DNA from: Candidatus Gastranaerophilales bacterium
GTDB taxonomy: Bacteria; Cyanobacteriota; Vampirovibrionia; Gastranaerophilales; Gastranaerophilaceae
DNA: 14,106 bases
Direction of reading: 5' to 3'
NCBI GenBank assembly: GCA_944326495.1
Contig: CALVEE010000077.1
Location: 1-14,106, forward strand
Positions 12,543 to 14,106 of this stretch are shown one piece after another. The notes beneath the pieces were generated by a model. That model was not told the origin of the DNA. It ran no database searches and worked only from the letters and a program-made list of their open reading frames with translations. Within the stretch, counting starts at the first letter, position 1, and every line of letters begins with the position of its first letter. The position numbers and the translations under genes are program-made.

Positions 12543-14063
12543 CTATTTTGCAATTTCTGTTGTTCTAAATTCTCTTACAACAGTAACCTTAATCTGTCCC
12601 GGATAATCGAGCTCATCCTCAATTTTCTTTGCAATATCTCTTGCAAGTTTTTGTGAAGCTAAATCGTCAAACATTTCAGATTGAACAATAACCCGGACTT
12701 CGCGACCTGCCTGTACTGCAAAAGACTGTTTAATTCCTTCATAGCTGTTTACAATCTCTTCAATCTTCTGCAAACGCTTGATATAGATTTCTAAAGTATC
12801 GCGTCTGGCTCCCGGACGTCCGGCAGATATAGCATCAGCCAGTTTTACAAGCACAGCTTCAATTGTGTTAGCCGTAACATCATCATGGTGAGCTTCTATT
12901 GCATGAATAACCTCCGGCTTTTCTCCGTATCTTGCAGCAAGTTCAACTCCAAGCTGGATATGTGTTCCCTCTTGAGTCTGGTCTACAGCTTTTCCTATAT
13001 CATGAAGAAGTCCTGCGCGTTTTGCAACATAAACATTTGCCCCTAATTCCGCAGCAAGCATTCCGGCAATATGACCTACTTCAAGCGAATGCTTCAAAAC
13101 ATTCTGTCCGTAACTTGTTCTATAATATAAACGCCCGAGGTTTTTAATAAGCTCTTTATTTAAGCCCATAATTCCCATCTCCAGAGCAGCATTCTCACCC
13201 TCTTTCATAATCTTCTTTTCGACTTCTTCTCTTGATTTTTCAACAGTCTCTTCAATTCTTACAGGGTGAATACGACCGTCTTGTATAAGTTTTTCCAGCG
13301 CAATTTTTGCAATTTCCCGTCTTACAGGATCAAAAGCTGATAAAACAACCGCCTCGGGGGTATCATCAATAATTAAGTCAACACCGGTTAGAGTTTCCAA
13401 TGTTCTTATATTGCGCCCCTCACGTCCGATTATACGCCCCTTCATCTCATCATTCGGAAGAGATACTACTGAAACAGTTGACTCTACAACCTGCTCCATC
13501 ATACATCTCTGCATTGTAGTTGTTAAAATTTCTTTTGATTTTTCAAGCGCATCCTCTCTTATCTTCGCCTCGTTTTCGCGGATTAACTGCATCTGCTCCT
13601 GCGCTAAATCACTTTTCAACTGTTCTAAAAGCATTCTTTTTGCATCTTCCGTTGACATTCCTGCAATTCTCTCAAGCTCAACAGTCTGCTTCTGAACGAT
13701 TTCTGCAAGAAAATCCTCTTTTTCAATGAGCTGGTCTTTCATCCTGTCCAGCTCCAATTCTTTATCAGAAATTTCCTGCATTTTATCTTCAATTAAATCC
13801 TCTCTCTTGGATAATTTATTCTCTATTTGAGCAAACTCGCGCCGGCGTTCTCTTTCGTCAGCGTTTAGCTGTTCTCTTTCCGTATGCAAAGCTTCTTTTG
13901 CCTTAATTAAGGCTTCCTTTTGCATAATAGATTCTTTTTCCTGTAAATCCTTTCTTGCCTGTTCGGACTGCAAGATTAAATTTTTGTACTTAACTCTCTG
14001 TACGACAATAACAGCAATGAGTATAACCATTACTACTATTGCAGCGGTTAATAATGCATTCAT
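12543..14063 (-). CDS. rny: Ribonuclease Y
   Basis: RNase Y is a membrane-anchored endoribonuclease that starts mRNA decay. The 506-residue product has the full layout. An N-terminal membrane helix (about 3-22) is followed by a long charged coiled coil (about 28-190). The KH domain carries GRIIGREGRNIR (209-220), and the HD domain has its metal motif in LLHDIGKAVDQ (H354, D355) and HHDD (392-395). The conserved C-terminal domain ends near VREFRTTEIAK. Length is close to the usual 510-520. The ATG has AAGGTG four nt upstream. TATATA-rich sequence at 14091-14098 may be a -10 element, though the -35 region would fall at the window edge. It heads a five-gene operon; the rny-ymdB order matches Bacillus and many other bacteria. 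Confidence 0.96.
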   Translation of the reverse strand: MNALLTAAIVVMVILIAVIVVQRVKYKNLILQSEQARKDLQEKESIMQKEALIKAKEALHTEREQLNADERERRREFAQIENKLSKREDLIEDKMQEISDKELELDRMKDQLIEKEDFLAEIVQKQTVELERIAGMSTEDAKRMLLEQLKSDLAQEQMQLIRENEAKIREDALEKSKEILTTTMQRCMMEQVVESTVSVVSLPNDEMKGRIIGREGRNIRTLETLTGVDLIIDDTPEAVVLSAFDPVRREIAKIALEKLIQDGRIHPVRIEETVEKSREEVEKKIMKEGENAALEMGIMGLNKELIKNLGRLYYRTSYGQNVLKHSLEVGHIAGMLAAELGANVYVAKRAGLLHDIGKAVDQTQEGTHIQLGVELAARYGEKPEVIHAIEAHHDDVTANTIEAVLVKLADAISAGRPGARRDTLEIYIKRLQKIEEIVNSYEGIKQSFAVQAGREVRVIVQSEMFDDLASQKLARDIAKKIEDELDYPGQIKVTVVREFRTTEIAK

Positions 14064-14106
14064 CTAGCACCTTTTCCTTTTCTATTTTTTTATATATACA
14101 CGACAT

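Overview
The window reads as a chromosomal stretch of a low-GC, Gram-negative bacterium, most likely from the gut-associated non-photosynthetic cyanobacterial relatives (Vampirovibrionia/Melainabacteria, order Gastranaerophilales). This is inference from several signals: an AT-rich genome, a protein opening with the motif MGMSASQARLLSL, a prepilin whose processing site is KKA|FT rather than KKG|FT, an MCE-domain protein implying an outer membrane, a stand-alone LuxR-type regulator, and start codons with little or no Shine-Dalgarno (SD) sequence. No tRNA, rRNA, CRISPR array, IS element or phage gene was seen.

Layout. Positions 1-125 hold the 5' end of a small minus-strand gene that leaves the window. 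An 850-bp non-coding region (126-981) follows, with a palindrome, a possible orphan promoter, a GC-rich repeat-like element and five copies of ATGTAAC. Next on the plus strand are a 515-residue coiled-coil-flanked protein with a strong terminator, rph (ribonuclease PH), a second repeat-like spacer, and an operon of an SLC45-like sugar transporter and a B12-binding-type radical SAM protein. A small minus-strand hypothetical gene (6399-6977) diverges from rnpA. The plus strand continues with a hypothetical gene coupled to rnpA, an MCE (MlaD-like) protein overlapping upp, and a 74-residue LuxR-type HTH regulator.

From 14063 back to 9601 the minus strand carries a five-gene operon: rny (RNase Y), ymdB-type phosphodiesterase, a PHP-domain phosphoesterase, a type IV-pilin-like protein and a LOG-family phosphoribohydrolase. 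Gaps inside it are short or are ATGA overlaps. Between rny and ymdB lies a 14-bp hairpin that buries an SD sequence. It overlaps a 13-codon leader ORF whose stop codon overlaps the ymdB start.

How the genes fit together. RNA turnover and nucleotide handling dominate: Rph, RnpA, RNase Y, YmdB, the PHP phosphoesterase, the LOG protein and uracil phosphoribosyltransferase. A route from RNA fragments to mononucleotides to free bases to salvage is plausible but inferred. The least explained items are the 515-residue protein with its upstream heptamer array, the ymdB leader/hairpin, the putative leaderless genes, and rnpA without rpmH or yidD beside it.
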